Shown here: positions 1-11,257 of the stretch, one piece after another | How positions within the stretch are numbered: position 1 is the first letter of the stretch | How the letters are laid out: each line of letters opens with the position of its first letter | DNA from: Heterobasidion occidentale | Taxonomy: Eukaryota; Basidiomycota; Agaricomycetes; Russulales; Bondarzewiaceae | Assembly (NCBI GenBank): GCA_039111635.1 | Contig: JBCAQO010000011.1 | Location: forward strand, 496,001 to 560,000 | DNA: 64,000 nucleotides | Direction of reading: 5' to 3' | The notes under the pieces: generated by a model | The model's database searches: none | The model's input: the letters and a program-made list of their open reading frames with translations, nothing else | What the model was told of the DNA's origin: nothing | Program-made: the position numbers and the translations under genes

Positions 1-578
1 CGAGAGACCTACGTGTCCTGAGCGGTACGATCTCCTGAGATAGAGATGAAGGTGTCCGTCGGAGTAGAGTTTGACGGCCCGAATATGCTTTAAGGTAGCG
101 GCGTTTTCAAGGAAGCCACAGCCCTCAGCGTTCCCGAGTTACGACCTACGTCAAGGGCTGCCTGTTGATTCCCATGTGGAGGGTTAGTCCGCATTTGAGT
201 TCCTGCGCAGAAGTTGTACAGAAAGGATACGATGACCACAAACCTTCAATGATGACGTGTAGTTATGACTGTATTCAGCTACTTGTCTATATTGCGAGAA
301 GACCACGCGCTGTAAAAATGTTAGTTATTGTTCAGTAGTGAAGTAGACGTGCAACGTCCACGCGTCAACGCGTCAACGGTCAACGTTGAACTGGTGAGAC
401 CCTGTGAGACCTGCTGTCGGGAGTTCCGGAAGTTCCCGACACGTCGGAAGCGTTCCGGAGCCAAAACTTCACAACATGGACAACAAGCGTCGATGTCTAC
501 TGCTCAGTGCTCGAGCATTCGAGCATTAAGCCATTCTTTGTCCTTTGACTTAGGCTCAAGTGAGCTACTCTGGGTATC

Positions 579-1976
579 ATGTCGACTTTAGATGAGCTTC
601 GTGGAGAACTCGCCGAATTCTACGCAGATAGAAAGCTAGACACTCTGGGAGTCCATGCCGTCACATCCAGCCACTTCGATCTCGCATCAACGAAGATCGT
701 TTGGTGACGGAAGAATGGAATATACTGGGACAACAATGGCTGTTTCTGGCAGTACTAGACGGTATGTTGGCTATCAATACTCATGGCTTTCTCTCTAGGT
801 CACGGAGGAACTGCCGCAGTCCAGCATACGGTAAACATATTACCAGCACGTATCCGCACAGCGTTGCATCTTCTCATTCAGCACCATTTCCGAGGCCGAC
901 TAGACCGCAATAATTCTGGGAATGGGGCACTTGTCTCTATGATGCTACGAGAAGAAATAGAGAAATTTGACAGAAGTATAGGCGAAGCTGTGAAGAGCAT
1001 ATGTCGCAAGCCGCATCGTCTTACAGAGGATGCTGCTTGATCATTGGTCCAAGACCACATGGAAGTCTTGCAACGTGCTCACAGTGGTACGACCCTTGCT
1101 GCCGTCCTGGTGAACGTCAGTGAACAACTTATGTGGGCTGTGGGCGTTGGCGACTCTACCGTTGGTGCGTATTGAGTGTCTGTGTGAAAGCTATACTCAC
1201 ACATGAGAGTGTTTGCAGCACTTAGTACACTGGGCACTGACGGAAAGCGTAGCTTTGAGCGACTGGCTGACCTGCATTCTCCGAAGAATCCATTGGAGTA
1301 CTTTCGGGTGGCCATGGCGCATCCGGCGACTGAAAAGGAGGTCTTGATCGAGGACCGGCTACTGGGTTCCCTTGCCATGACAAGAGGTTAGCAGGGTCCC
1401 TCATAACATCATCCAGTGAACATGCTTTACCCACCAACCCGAGCAGCCATCGGAAATTTCAAGCTTAAATTTCATCAAGCATATTTGAGCCATCTTCTCC
1501 GTTTTGTGCCCACTACTGCCCAGACGCCTCCCGAAAAAGTGATCCCGCGGATCATGACACCACCTTACCTGATCGTGGAACCATCAGTGCGCTTTATTGA
1601 CCTGCAGCTCTACAGCACAGCCGAGCCTACTGTCATGTTGTTCTCCGACGGTGTCGATTGTCTCGTCGATGGATATTTCAACTTCAGCCCGGATGTTCAG
1701 AGAAAATCGAATCCATGCCAAGTAGTTGCCGCCCTCCTCCAAGATAATATCGATCCATTTGTCGAGGAGGCGCTTGAGCACAAGGCGGAATTGCGATGGA
1801 CCGGTCTTAATGGAAATAAGGCTGTTGATGTTCTCGGAAACCTCTTGGGAGGTACGAATGTTGACAAATTGAAGATGGTAATGGATCAGGAGATCTTGGC
1901 TGATACAACCGAACAGTCCAGTTTCTACATTGACGACGTTTCCATCATTATTTTCGAAGTGTCCAAAGCATCCTGA
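579..1976 (+). pseudogene. PP2C-family phosphatase pseudogene (copy A)
   Basis: This is a PP2C-type (metal-dependent Ser/Thr) phosphatase gene, recognised from the DGHGG metal motif split by intron 1, a GTTLAAVLVN strand, a VGVGDST segment, LAMTRAIGNF and an MLFSDGVDCL motif. Its intact twin at 40152-41573 gives the exon layout: exon 1 from the ATG at 579, then introns at homologous sites, with the stop at 1976. Copy A is broken twice. One base is lost near 667 (CACATCC against CACATTCC in the twin), which shifts the frame about 30 codons in. A TGA stands at 1038-1040 where the twin has an arginine codon. A shorter product from an internal start cannot be excluded, but it would lack the N-terminal metal site. 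The assignment to PP2C is firm; the substrate is unknown. Confidence 0.85.
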
Positions 1977-3284
1977 CGTGGCCGCTCCAAATAGTACTGA
2001 TGTACTTACCACAGGTTTTTTACAGTGTTCTCAATTTCTAAACTCGCTTCTGTCTATTTTTTTCGTGCGGGAACCTGGTTTCGGCTACACTCAGTCGTTG
2101 TGAGAATGCACTTGCTTCCTATGTTGTCATTGAAGATCACTGGGGAAGCCAAACCTCGCATCCGGTAGGACATTTTCACTCAACTCGACTGGTCAGTTTC
2201 GAAAGTTGGATCTGTTGACAGAATGTATCAGCTTCAGCAATGTTCCGCCTATAAGAAAGGGTGACATTTACTTAGATGTTTTACAGGACGCGAGGGCCGA
2301 GAATAACAGCTTTCTACAATAGTTCACGGAGATCAGTAAGTATAGCGACCACGTTCACCTTTAGTTGCCCCTTTTCCACATTCCCAAAACCTCGATTTAC
2401 AACAGGCTAACTTATTTCCAAAATACAGAATGAACTGCCACAAGATTCATTTGGGCATGACTGATGCTTACACTGTGAGGAATCATCGCATGCTCGAGAC
2501 GGAATTCCTGAAATCATGGGACTGATGCTACTTCGCCTTGGGTACAGCCCAGTTGAGCACAGTTGGACATCATCTGCGTTCTGAAGATCCGTGCCTTGTG
2601 TCTTCTGAATCTTATTCACACCTATCCAGCCCTCAAGGACTCGATCCTGCGGCATCTGATTCACACACGCCATTTACCATCTCGGTGCCTCTGATCTTGG
2701 GCGATTTCCGCAGCGGTCCTTCTAGAGCCTGAGAGCTCTTGTTACGCCGTGAAAGTCATCCACCGCATGGAACTACGCCTGATCACGGCCGTCAGGACTC
2801 AGGCGCAGAAGATCCTCGCGCGATAGGGCTGCATCTCTCCGACCAACGTATCCAAGGCTGGAACAGATCGCTTAAATCAAGGTCCCGCGGTTCTGAATGT
2901 CAGCCTTCTTTCTTGTGACTCTGAACGCCCCCTATCAGTCCTTTTGATCGCATGCTTCGTAGCGCTCACCACGTTGCAGCTGATCGAGATCGCAGCAGCG
3001 GGCGTCGTGGGAGATTGTGGTGAGTTCATGACTCGCCAGTATTATTTTCGTTGTTGATCAAACTCATCAGAGCTATCAGTGGGTGTCGAATTCTCGGAGC
3101 CAGATGTCGTTTCCCAGCGTTTGCGTATGAACGCTTATGAAGGATCCTAGAGAACCAAAGAAGCCCATCAAGATTAGGTTGAAGATCACACTAATTAAGT
3201 AACTAATGATGCTCACACCATCATCTCTCTGCGCTCGAGAGCCTCACTCGCGGCAGCCTATCTCATCAAGTACAATCTTTAGGC
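1977..3284. other. Spacer between PP2C copies A and B
   Basis: Only short overlapping frames without family resemblance occur here. The spacer is repeated almost base for base at 41574-42880; I saw one substitution and one single-base indel. That is far closer than the neighbouring coding sequences, so the similarity reflects recent copying or gene conversion and not coding constraint. Confidence 0.7.
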
Positions 3285-4643
3285 ATGTCGCTACTGGATG
3301 ACACTCGCAAGAGGCTAGCGAACATCTACACGAGCACACAGTTGGATTCCCTAGGTATTCACACAGTCACGTTCCAGCCACTTCAGTCGCGCATCAGCGA
3401 GGATCGCATAGTGACGGAAGAGTGGGATATACCAGGACAGAACTGGACATTCTTGGCAGCTCTTGATGGTAGGAGATTAACGCTCTTGCTCAGATTACCC
3501 GCGTGAACCTTCAGGTCACGGCGGTACTGCCACTGTTGAGTATGAAATGAACGAACTGCCAACGCGAATCCGCGCCGCATTGCACCTACTCATTCAGGAT
3601 CATCTACACGATCGACTGGACCGCAGCAACATAGGACTTGGAGAACAGGTGTCTCTCACACTCCGACAGGAGATGAAGCGATTTGACCTGACCATTGGCA
3701 AAGCCGTGAAGAATCTTTGTCGCAAGCCCTATAAACTCTCGCAGCCGCGTTTGTGAATGTCGAGGAAAAGTTCATATGGGCCGTAGGCGTTGGCGACTCG
3801 ACCGTAGGTGAGTATCTCTGTTTACGCGCGTATGATACTCGCTCATCCTTTCTTTCGCAGCATTGACTACTGTCGGTGGGGATGGCAAGCCAAGCTGCCA
3901 GCGACTGACTGATGTACACTCCCCGAAGACTCCCTCGGAATACTTTCGTGTCGCAATGGCACATCCAGCCGCCGAAGAGGAAGTCTTAGCTGACGATCGT
4001 GTACTCGGGTTTCTTGCAATGACCAGAGGTCAGTGTCATCTTTCAAAAATTCACCGGGCCACAGTCACTCTCGCTCATTTCGGAATATGGCCTCCCTATC
4101 TGATCAGCCATCGGCGATTTCTCGCTAAAGTATCACCGAACATTTCTCAGTCACCTTTTCCGTTACATGCCTACTACCTTCTTAACACCTCTCGAGACTG
4201 TGATCCCACGAATCAAGACGCCTCCCTATCTCATAGTGAAGCCATCAGTTAAGTTTATCGACCTCCGACCTTACTCGGAAGCCAAGCCGACCATCATGCT
4301 ATTCACCGACGGCGTTGACTGCCTGATCGATGGATATTTCAACTTCACCCTAGGAGAAAACAGTGGAGGCAACCCTTCCTAAATTGTTGTCGCTCTCCTG
4401 CAGGACGGGATCGACCCGTATGTGGAGGAGACCCTGGGCCATAAAGTGGATTTGAAGTGGACAGGTCCCGACGGAAATAAGACTGTCGATGTGCTGGCGA
4501 ACCTTGTAGGTGGTATGGACGTGGAAAAGCTGGAGATGGTCATGAATCAGGAGCTGTTGGCTGATAAGAGCGCATCGCCTGGATTTTACATCGACGACAC
4601 GTCCATAGTCATTTTCGAAGTATTCAAAGTTACATCTCAATAA
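3285..4643 (+). pseudogene. PP2C-family phosphatase pseudogene (copy B)
   Basis: This is a paralogue of copy A with the same gene plan: a DGHGG motif rebuilt across intron 1 (phase 1), a VGVGDST segment before intron 2, and LAMTR at the end of exon 3. Compared with copy B' at 42881 it has lost 73 bp near 3737. The break points share AACT, as in a microhomology deletion. The deletion removes the GTTLAA core strand and shifts the frame. A second lesion is a TAA stop at 4380-4382, where the intact paralogue has a glutamine codon. Copy B therefore cannot make a full phosphatase. It ends at the edge of the duplicated segment. Confidence 0.85.
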
Positions 4644-4943
4644 ATTTAGTCAGAAATGATGACATTGCTGCACCACATAGCAGATCACCACACTATCACC
4701 ACCTACCCTTTTGATGCCCAGACATAGAAGAGCAGTTTCCGAAACGGGATTCTGTAACAGCCGCTGCGTTTGGTGTCGGAATTTCCACAGACCATGCTAA
4801 ACTTGGACGGCAACGAGCACGGCTAGCATTCACCCAATTTCTCTCCTAATCACAGGAAGCTGACTCCAACAAGATGATGAAAAGGAAGAGCATCTCCGAA
4901 ATATACGATCGACCCACAAGCCTTCATGCTGCAAGCTTCAAGC
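4644..4943. other. Spacer with no recognised gene
   Basis: Unique sequence between the end of the duplicated PP2C segment and the terminal repeat at 4944. I see no open frame or repeat in it that I can support. Confidence 0.5.
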
Positions 4944-7370
4944 CCCAGTCAAAAGTCGGTCGAGGGAGATCGAGGGAAATATAGGCATATATAGGCAGAT
5001 CGATTCACAGCAATTAGATCAGATTATTAATACTGAAAATGCTGTGAGAAACGTGAAATCATGGACATTTGTTTAGACTTTTGCTGTCTTTCGCAAACAC
5101 CGGAAATGCTGAAGTCATGAAACACAGGCAAAAAAGATTGAAACAGGCAATCTAGAAGTGTCGTGACAAATTTTGACTAAGTTGCTTTTTTGAATGAGAA
5201 CAAGATTTTTGAATGAATTTATTCAAGTCAGATGAATCAATAGCATGGGTATAGTAACATTAAGTATGAAATAAGGTATACGGGAGCGGCGGCGTGCGCG
5301 CATGCGGTGCGGGCAGCAGAGATCACGGGAGGTGGGCGGTCCGGAGGCGGAGGCGCAGTCGGCGGCGTGCACGATGCGGGTGCGAACGCGGTCCGGAGGC
5401 AGAGGCGGTAGGCGGCGGGCTGTGTGCGGTTCAGACAGCAGAGGCGGCGTGCGTGTACGCGGTGTGGGCGACAGTAGGGGTGCGTGGCGGGCTGCGTGCG
5501 CGGTGCGAGCGACTGGATGCAAGGGCGGTCCGGAGTCGGCGGCGGCGACGTGCACGTGTGCAGTGCGAGCGACAGCAAGGGCGGAGGGCTGCGTGCGCAC
5601 GCGTGATGTGGGGAGCAGGAGGCATGCATGGAGGCGGAGGCGGAGGCGTGCGCGTGTGCGGCGCAGGCGACAGAAGGAGTGGGCTGCGGGCTGCGTGCGC
5701 GATGCGAGCGACTGGATGCAAGGGCGGTCCAGAGGCGGCGACGACGACATGCGCGTGTGCAGTGCGGGCGACAGCAAGGGCGGAGGGTTGTGTGCGCGTG
5801 TGCGTGCGTGACGAGGGGGGCAGGAGGCGTGTGCGAACGCGGTATGAAGGCGGAGGCGGAGGTGTGCGTGTGCACGGTGCGGTCGACAGAAGGAGTGGGT
5901 GGCGGTCTGTGTGCGTGTGTGTGCGTGTGTGCGTGCGCGTGTGCGTGCGTGTGTGCAGTGCGGGCGACTGGGCACAAGGGCGGTGGGCGGCTTAGAGGCA
6001 GTGGCGGAGGCGTGCGTGTGCGTGGTGCGGGCGACAAAAGGAATGGGCGGCGGGCGGCGTGCACGGTGCGAGCGACTGGACGCAAGGGCGGTCCGGAGTC
6101 AGCGGCGGCGACGTGCGCGTGTGCAGTGCGGGCGACAGCAAGGGCGGAGGGCTGCGTGCGAGTGCGTGATGAGGGGGGCAGGAGGCATGTATGGAGGCGG
6201 AGGCGGAGGCGGAGGCGTGCGCGTGCGCGGCGCGGGCAACAGAAGGAGTGGGCTGTGGGCTCCATGCGCGGTGCGAGAGACTGGACGCAAGGGCGGTCTA
6301 GAGGCGGCGGCGACGACGTGCGCGTGTGCGGTGCAGGCGACAGCAAGGGCGGAGGGCTGCGTGCGCGTGCGAGTGCGCGATGAGGGGGGCAGGAGGCGTG
6401 TGCGAACGCGGTATGGAGGCGGAGGCGGAGGCGTGCGTGTGCACGGTATGGTCAACAGAAAGAGTGGGCAGTGGGCTGCGTGTGCGTGCGCGTGCGTGTG
6501 CGTGTGCGTGTGCAGTGCGTGTGCAGTGCAGGCGACTGGGTGCAAGGGTGGTGGGCGGCTTGGAGGCGGCGGCGGAGGCGTGCGTGTGTGCGGTGCGGGT
6601 GACAGAAGGAATGGGATGCGGGATGCGTGCGCCTGCGAGGGCGTGCACGTGTGCAGTGCGGGCAACTGGACGCAAAGGCGGTCAGTGGTATGGAGGCGGA
6701 GGCGGCGGTGTGGGCGGTGTGGGCGATGGCGACAGTGGGCGGCGCGCTGCGTGTGCATGCGCATGTCTGTGTGCCTGTGCCACCTGTGCGCGCGCGTGTG
6801 TGGTGTGGGCGCTGGACGCATGGGCGGTCGGCGGTATGGAGGCGGAGGCGGAGGCGGCGGTGTGAGCGGTGCGGGCAATAGCAATAGCGGGCGTTGGGCT
6901 GCGTGCGCATGCGAATGTGCGTGTGCGTGTGTGTGTGCGTGTGCATATGCTGTCCGTGTGCGAGCACGATGCGAGCAACTAGATGCAAGGGCACTGGGCA
7001 CTGGGCGGTCTGGAGGCGGAGGCAGAGGCGAAGGCAACAGTGTGGGCGTGTGCAGTGTGCACAGCAGGATGTGCGCGTGAACACTGTGCGGAGGCAGAGG
7101 CGGTAAGCAGCGGGGTGTACGCGATACATGCTACAGCAGGAGTAGGCGGAAGTCGGTGTGGGAGGTTTGCAATGCGGAGGTAGAGGCGGCAGGAGACGGA
7201 GGTGGAAAGCAGTGCAGACAATAGGCAGCGTGGGTGGTGGGCAGTGCGGGCAGTGGGCAGCGCGGGCGGTGGGCAGCGTGGGCGGTGGGCAGCGCGGGTG
7301 GTGGGCAGCGCGGGCGGTGGGCAGAGGAGGCAGTTGGATGTGGAGGCGGTAAGAGGTGGAGCAACGCGGG
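4944..7370 (+). mobile_element. Left end of a TIR element (family A) with G-rich array
   Basis: The sequence beginning CCCAGTCAAAAGTC at 4944 matches the left end of the element at 26214 and, inverted, the right ends at 28936 and 32524. Both left ends lead through AT-rich subterminal DNA with GGCAGAT/GGCATAT steps into the same kind of G-rich array. I find no partner end before the transposase gene at 7692. This is therefore either a truncated element or one whose right part was pushed away by the CACTA insertion, with 32524 as a possible partner. The flanks CTTCAAGC and GATAAGGG do not form a target duplication, so that pairing is not proven. Confidence 0.6.
5281..7345. repeat. Degenerate G-rich tandem array (GGCGGAGGCG / GTGCGTGTGC)
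   Basis: About 2 kb of imperfect repeats. Landmarks such as CGACAGCAAGGGCGGAGG recur at 5572, 5768, 6132 and 6338, and GCAAGGGCGGTC recurs between them, giving units of roughly 200 bp with internal losses. Alternating GTGCGTGTG stretches lie at about 5908-5958, 6478-6530 and 6915-6950. At 7240-7325 there is a separate 16-bp tandem of GGGCGGTGGGCAGCGC type. All six frames stay open for long stretches only because the repeat lacks A/T-rich stop codons, so these frames are not genes. Confidence 0.85.
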
Positions 7371-7691
7371 AAGGAGTCAAAGCATGTACCATTTTCTGTT
7401 ACTTTGAAGCACTCGTGAGCCATCTCACTCTCCCTATAGGAATGGCTCAGTGGAGACGAGAGGGAGAGGATCTAGGAGCTGTGCCAGGTGTATCTAGATG
7501 AAGGAACAAAGGTGAGTGATGTCAGCGCGCCTGGTGTGTTGTGCCGCCACTGACTGCTTCTTCCACTCTGCTTGTGTCTGATCCATCCACAGTTCTCTGC
7601 AAAATCGTAACCGAGGTGAGCACTCTCGTATCTTACTTTGTTCTCTAGCTCAATTCCATCCTCAGTGAGTTTGTTGATCACACACACGATC

Positions 7692-8908
7692 ATGTATCAA
7701 GACCCACCGATAAGGACTCGACGCATAGGCGACAGGATCGAGCACTGGTACGAGTGCATCAAGTACTGCCAACGAGGGCGGTGGGTTTCTCGTGCAACCC
7801 TGTATAACCACAAGCCATGGAATCAGAAGCAGCAGCCGCTGCCGCCTTCCTATTCCTCCGCAGGACCTAGCAGTGTCCCAACATCTCTGCCGTCCGGATC
7901 GGAAGCGTTTGGTCTACGGAAACGCGGTAGGGCGGATACAGTGGTTGCGCAGAATACTGGTGGTCCTTCAAAGAAACATAGAGGGGATGTATCAGAAGAA
8001 GAAATAGATAGTTTGGTGAGTATCTTGCAGATGTGTGTTGCTTTGTCGCAAGCTAACTCTTGCTCGATATATTTAGGATTCTCTTGTTATTAACAGTAAT
8101 AATGTCGATCCTTTTGCACTCCTACCCAATCCTACAGCTGCCCTAGAGCTTGAACAAGCTGAAGAGCACGTTATTGAGAACACCAGCCCACCATCCCCAG
8201 ACTCTCGAAGCGATCATGTTGTGCCATCTGATGCTGATGATCCTCCGGATCCTGGAAGTCTTGCAGACTGTGCACGAGCTGCGGTACCACCCATCCTGCC
8301 CCGCGACGAGAGTCCATCTCTCAATCTAGGGGAAGAGCTTGATGAAGCACCCCACGCCGAGTCACCGCTCCCCCCCAATGACTGTGTTCAGCCAGATGCA
8401 GAGACGGCGCTCTCTCGTGTCGACTCAATTGCGCTCTCGCAACGGTTTATTGATGCTTTGCGCAATGCCTCCCTGGACGAAAGCGGCATGGATGCGGAGT
8501 CCGTGGACTCTTTGCGCAATCCGCCTGAGTCTCCGTTAGTGATCGACGACCCCGATCTTCGTCTCTCTCTAGATGTTTTTTTAGCAATCACTCATGCCTC
8601 AAATGACACGTACAAGCTGGTTCACGATGCGATCATTCGACGCTATCCAGAATCGAAAATTTTATCCTTTGACCAGATCAAACGTCATGTCGCTCGTATG
8701 AGTGGCATCTCCCCCATTATCCATAATATGTGTCCTAATTCATGCATCACATACACTGGGCCTTTCTCGGAACTGGACGTGTGTCCCGAATGTCATGAAC
8801 CTCGCTACGATCAGCTCAAACTTGCCATAGCAAAGGGAATCAGAAGGTTGCTCTCGTCAATTATTCCATACATTACCTGTTGGCCCGCAGCTGCAGGCAG
8901 CTTGGCGT
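7692..8908 (+). pseudogene. CACTA (Tnp2-type) transposase, 5' part
   Basis: This is the N-terminal part of a Tnp2-family CACTA transposase as found in mushroom genomes. Exon 1 runs from the ATG at 7692 to 8015. A 61-nt intron (8016-8076) follows, and exon 2 is in frame from 8077. The acidic N-terminal stretch leads into RHVARMSGISPI, then CPNSCITYTGPFSELD and CPECHEPRYD, a cysteine pattern typical of the family. Near 8850-8880 the frame slips by one base before the expected FHTLPVGPQLQAAWR block. The gene is then cut by the Gypsy LTR at 8909 and resumes at 21591. GGCGT at 8904-8908 is the target site of that insertion. Confidence 0.8.
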
Positions 8909-9488
8909 TGTTATGACTTGACCGATCGGGGCCTGTCGGGGCTGGTCTATCCAATGGTTCAAGCATCACATGTTAGGTGGCTCCACCATGGAGCGTACAT
9001 CAAGGTATTCGGCATGTCCTTATGGTCCGACCGAACCGATGGTTCTTCAAGACATCGGTATAGGATATATGGGAAGGGTCATGGGTACAGCAGTAGATAA
9101 GATAGGCATTCACATGCCATGGGCTTAGGGCTTATGGGTAAGCACCTCGTCGCACCAGGATGGATAGGTGCAACTGGAGAAGTACAAGAGTAGGCGCCAG
9201 CTGAAAGAGATGGCGACCACAGCTCTCCTGGATGGGTACCCGGAGAAGCATACGGACTCTTACCCTAGACCCTATACAGTATATAAGGCCCATAGAATAG
9301 GCTGAGGATCTTCAGTCTATTCTCCTCGTTCTTTCTGTATCTTCTCATACAGAATTTCGTTGGAAGAAATCATTATTCCTTCCTGTATCATTGTCTGATA
9401 CAGTCGAGACCATCCCCACCACTCAGTCCATTGTGCGACCTAGGGAAGAACCTGTACTCTTGGGTTATCGAACAAGCAGTTCATAACA
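8909..9488 (+). repeat. 5' LTR of the Gypsy element
   Basis: This is a 580-bp LTR. It differs from the 581-bp 3' LTR by about three substitutions and one single-base indel (GGATGGG against GGGATGGG), roughly 99.3% identity. That points to a recent insertion or to recent LTR homogenisation. Confidence 0.93.
9280..9323 (+). promoter_or_regulatory. LTR promoter: TATA box and predicted transcript start
   Basis: TATATAAGG at 9280-9288 lies 34 bases before AGTCTATTCT (9314-9323), a normal spacing for a start site. The start is supported by the complement of these ten bases just after the LTR, as expected for a self-primed element. An AGAATAG/CTATTCT inverted pair straddles the start. The same arrangement is present in the 3' LTR, with AGTCTATTCT at 21416-21425. 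Confidence 0.65.
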
Positions 9489-9490
9489 CT

Positions 9491-9500
9491 AGAATAGACT
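9491..9500 (+). other. Self-priming primer-binding site
   Basis: AGAATAGACT lies two bases after the 5' LTR and is the exact reverse complement of the predicted first ten bases of the transcript (9314-9323). No match to the 3' end of a tRNA (TGG...) is seen at the LTR boundary. This is the arrangement known for the Tf1/sushi group, in which the mRNA 5' end primes minus-strand synthesis. Confidence 0.7.
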
Positions 9501-9596
9501 CGCCCTTACCCCTACCTTGCACCACACTTTGCTTGCTGCCACACTCTTTCTCACAACCCTCATCGGTGGCATAGACCCCCACCGAAGAGTGTTACT

Positions 9597-11180
9597 TTGC
9601 ACACCCTGGAGCAAGACCTAGGCCTAGGATACCCACCAGGCACTAGACGAACCCACAATCAACTCCGACGAGATAATCGTCCTATCCATCAAAGGGGAAA
9701 CCATTGGTATTACTCCGACACCAATCGATTAGCCCCTCCAAACTTTGACAACTGCTCATACCGAGAAGGACGATATTTCTTCGCAAGAGAAGACAGAACA
9801 GAAGCTGAGTGGGCTTGGGACGAAATAGCAGAAGACTGGGTAGAGCCACCCCAGTATAGGAACCCCGAACCGGAAATCCCGGATACATCGGAGGAAGAAG
9901 AAGGAACATCCAAGTCCAAATCCTCGGATATTCAAACACCGATCAATACCCGAATCATCGAACACAATAACAATATGACAGACATTGCAGTATCATCTGG
10001 AAGGGGCAAGCTTAGACTCCCCGATAATTTCGACAGGGACAGAACACGATCACAGAAGTTCATCGTGAATTGCCTCCTCCTTTTCACAGTGGAATCAGAC
10101 CGGTACAAGACGGATGAAGACAAGGTTTCCCTTGCCGTCTCATGCATGAGATATGGAACAGCCGGCATATGGGCAGAGAATTTCCTAAAGAAGACAGTTG
10201 GGGCAGAACCGCCTCAAGACCTCGGGACTTGGGCCAACTTCCTTGTAAAGTTTAGACTTCAATTCAAGGAAACGAACCTTACAGACAAGGCCTGAAGCGC
10301 TCTTATGTCCTTCTCTCAAGGGAAGATGATGGTGGACGAATATTCCAATCAATTTGCCCTTATAGCCGCCGATGCCGACATCACCGACAAGGAACAAGTT
10401 CCTTACTTCCAGAGAGGGCTCGACCCAAGAGTCATGGACAAGATCTATGACAAGGAAACACCACCGAACGACACGATCCAAGACTGGATCAATACCGCCT
10501 GTGAAATAGACGGACGGCTGAGAGCCCGAAGTGCTCAAAAAGCAATCCTCGCCAACTCCACCTCATTCCGAAGCGATTTCCTCAATCGTTTTCACCACCA
10601 ACCCGCTCTCCGCTACAACTCCACCACCGCACCTCGCAGAATGAACAACCAAGCGGTTGACATGGACATTGACGCCTCTCAGAAGAGAAACGCCAACAGA
10701 AATAAACGTGTCTACGATGGCAAGAATCCCACCCCCTTCTTGTGTTATAGATGTGGGAAGCCAGGACACGGGATAGCTAATTGCCCGTCTCCGCGTAGAA
10801 GCGTTCAACCATCTCGAGGATATCCATGCAGACCAATACGTGGAGGAGGTAGAAGAACTCGCACTACAGACTTGGAGGATGAAGACGAGCAAGAATCCCC
10901 GCTGGGAGACGATGCGGGACTATATAGAGGATTGGAGGAGAGGAGTTCTCATGGCCACCACGGTTGGGTACCACAACCTAGTCATCCGGTGGAACGTGAG
11001 GACCCTCCCACAAGGAGCGGAGGATCACGCCAGAGCAATGAAGAACGCTACGTACTGCCTAACGGACGACGAGGCGACGGACCTATCCGTGATATTAATG
11101 GTGTCCGAGCGCTCTTCAGAGAAGTAGGGAAAGTAAAGGCCAAACAGATGTTGACGGATCTAACGGTGGATTTTTCCTGA
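9597..11180 (+). pseudogene. gag: Gypsy gag (nucleocapsid), interrupted by one stop
   Basis: One frame runs from about 9597 to the TGA at 11178-11180, broken only by a TGA at 10293-10295, where an arginine codon (CGA) would be expected. The first ATG in this frame is at 9975; upstream frame continues without one, so the true start is uncertain. The core has the Ty3/Gypsy capsid layout (FDRDRTRSQKFIVN, YKTDEDKVSLAVSCMRYG, WAENFLKK, GTWANFLVKFR, MMVDEYSNQFALIA). A zinc knuckle CYRCGKPGHGIANC follows at 10741-10785. A basic tail precedes pol. Confidence 0.85.
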
Positions 11181-11257
11181 CCTCTCCTTCACCAGCCAAA
11201 GAGAGGGGGTCAAGAAAACCCGAGTACGATTCCCCATCATGTATTCGAATCAGAGCA

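Larger units (their letters stand above)
136..4637. repeat. Segmental duplication, copy 1 (two PP2C genes plus spacer)
   Basis: This segment is repeated in the same orientation at about 39695-44363, with an offset of 39594-39596 that becomes 39669 after a 73-bp deletion in this copy. It contains two tandem PP2C genes, the spacer between them, and on its left edge the 5' end of a minus-strand DUF3435 gene. Similarity starts near 136; the first 135 bases have no match in copy 2. On the right it stops at the end of the second PP2C gene. From about 1866 to 3672 the copies are almost identical, while the flanking coding parts differ at many sites. Confidence 0.9.

Noticed and set aside
328..591. 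Short frame upstream of PP2C copy A
   Set aside because: Begins without ATG, overlaps the promoter and exon start of the phosphatase gene, and its equivalent is not kept in the second segment.
7240..7325. CRISPR-like regular repeat
   Set aside because: A 16-bp tandem without unique spacers, in a eukaryotic genome.
5223..7423. Long open frames of 100-390 codons on both strands
   Set aside because: All six frames are open at once because of the G-rich repeat. The proteins are low-complexity Arg/Ala/Gly or Thr/His/Arg strings without domains.
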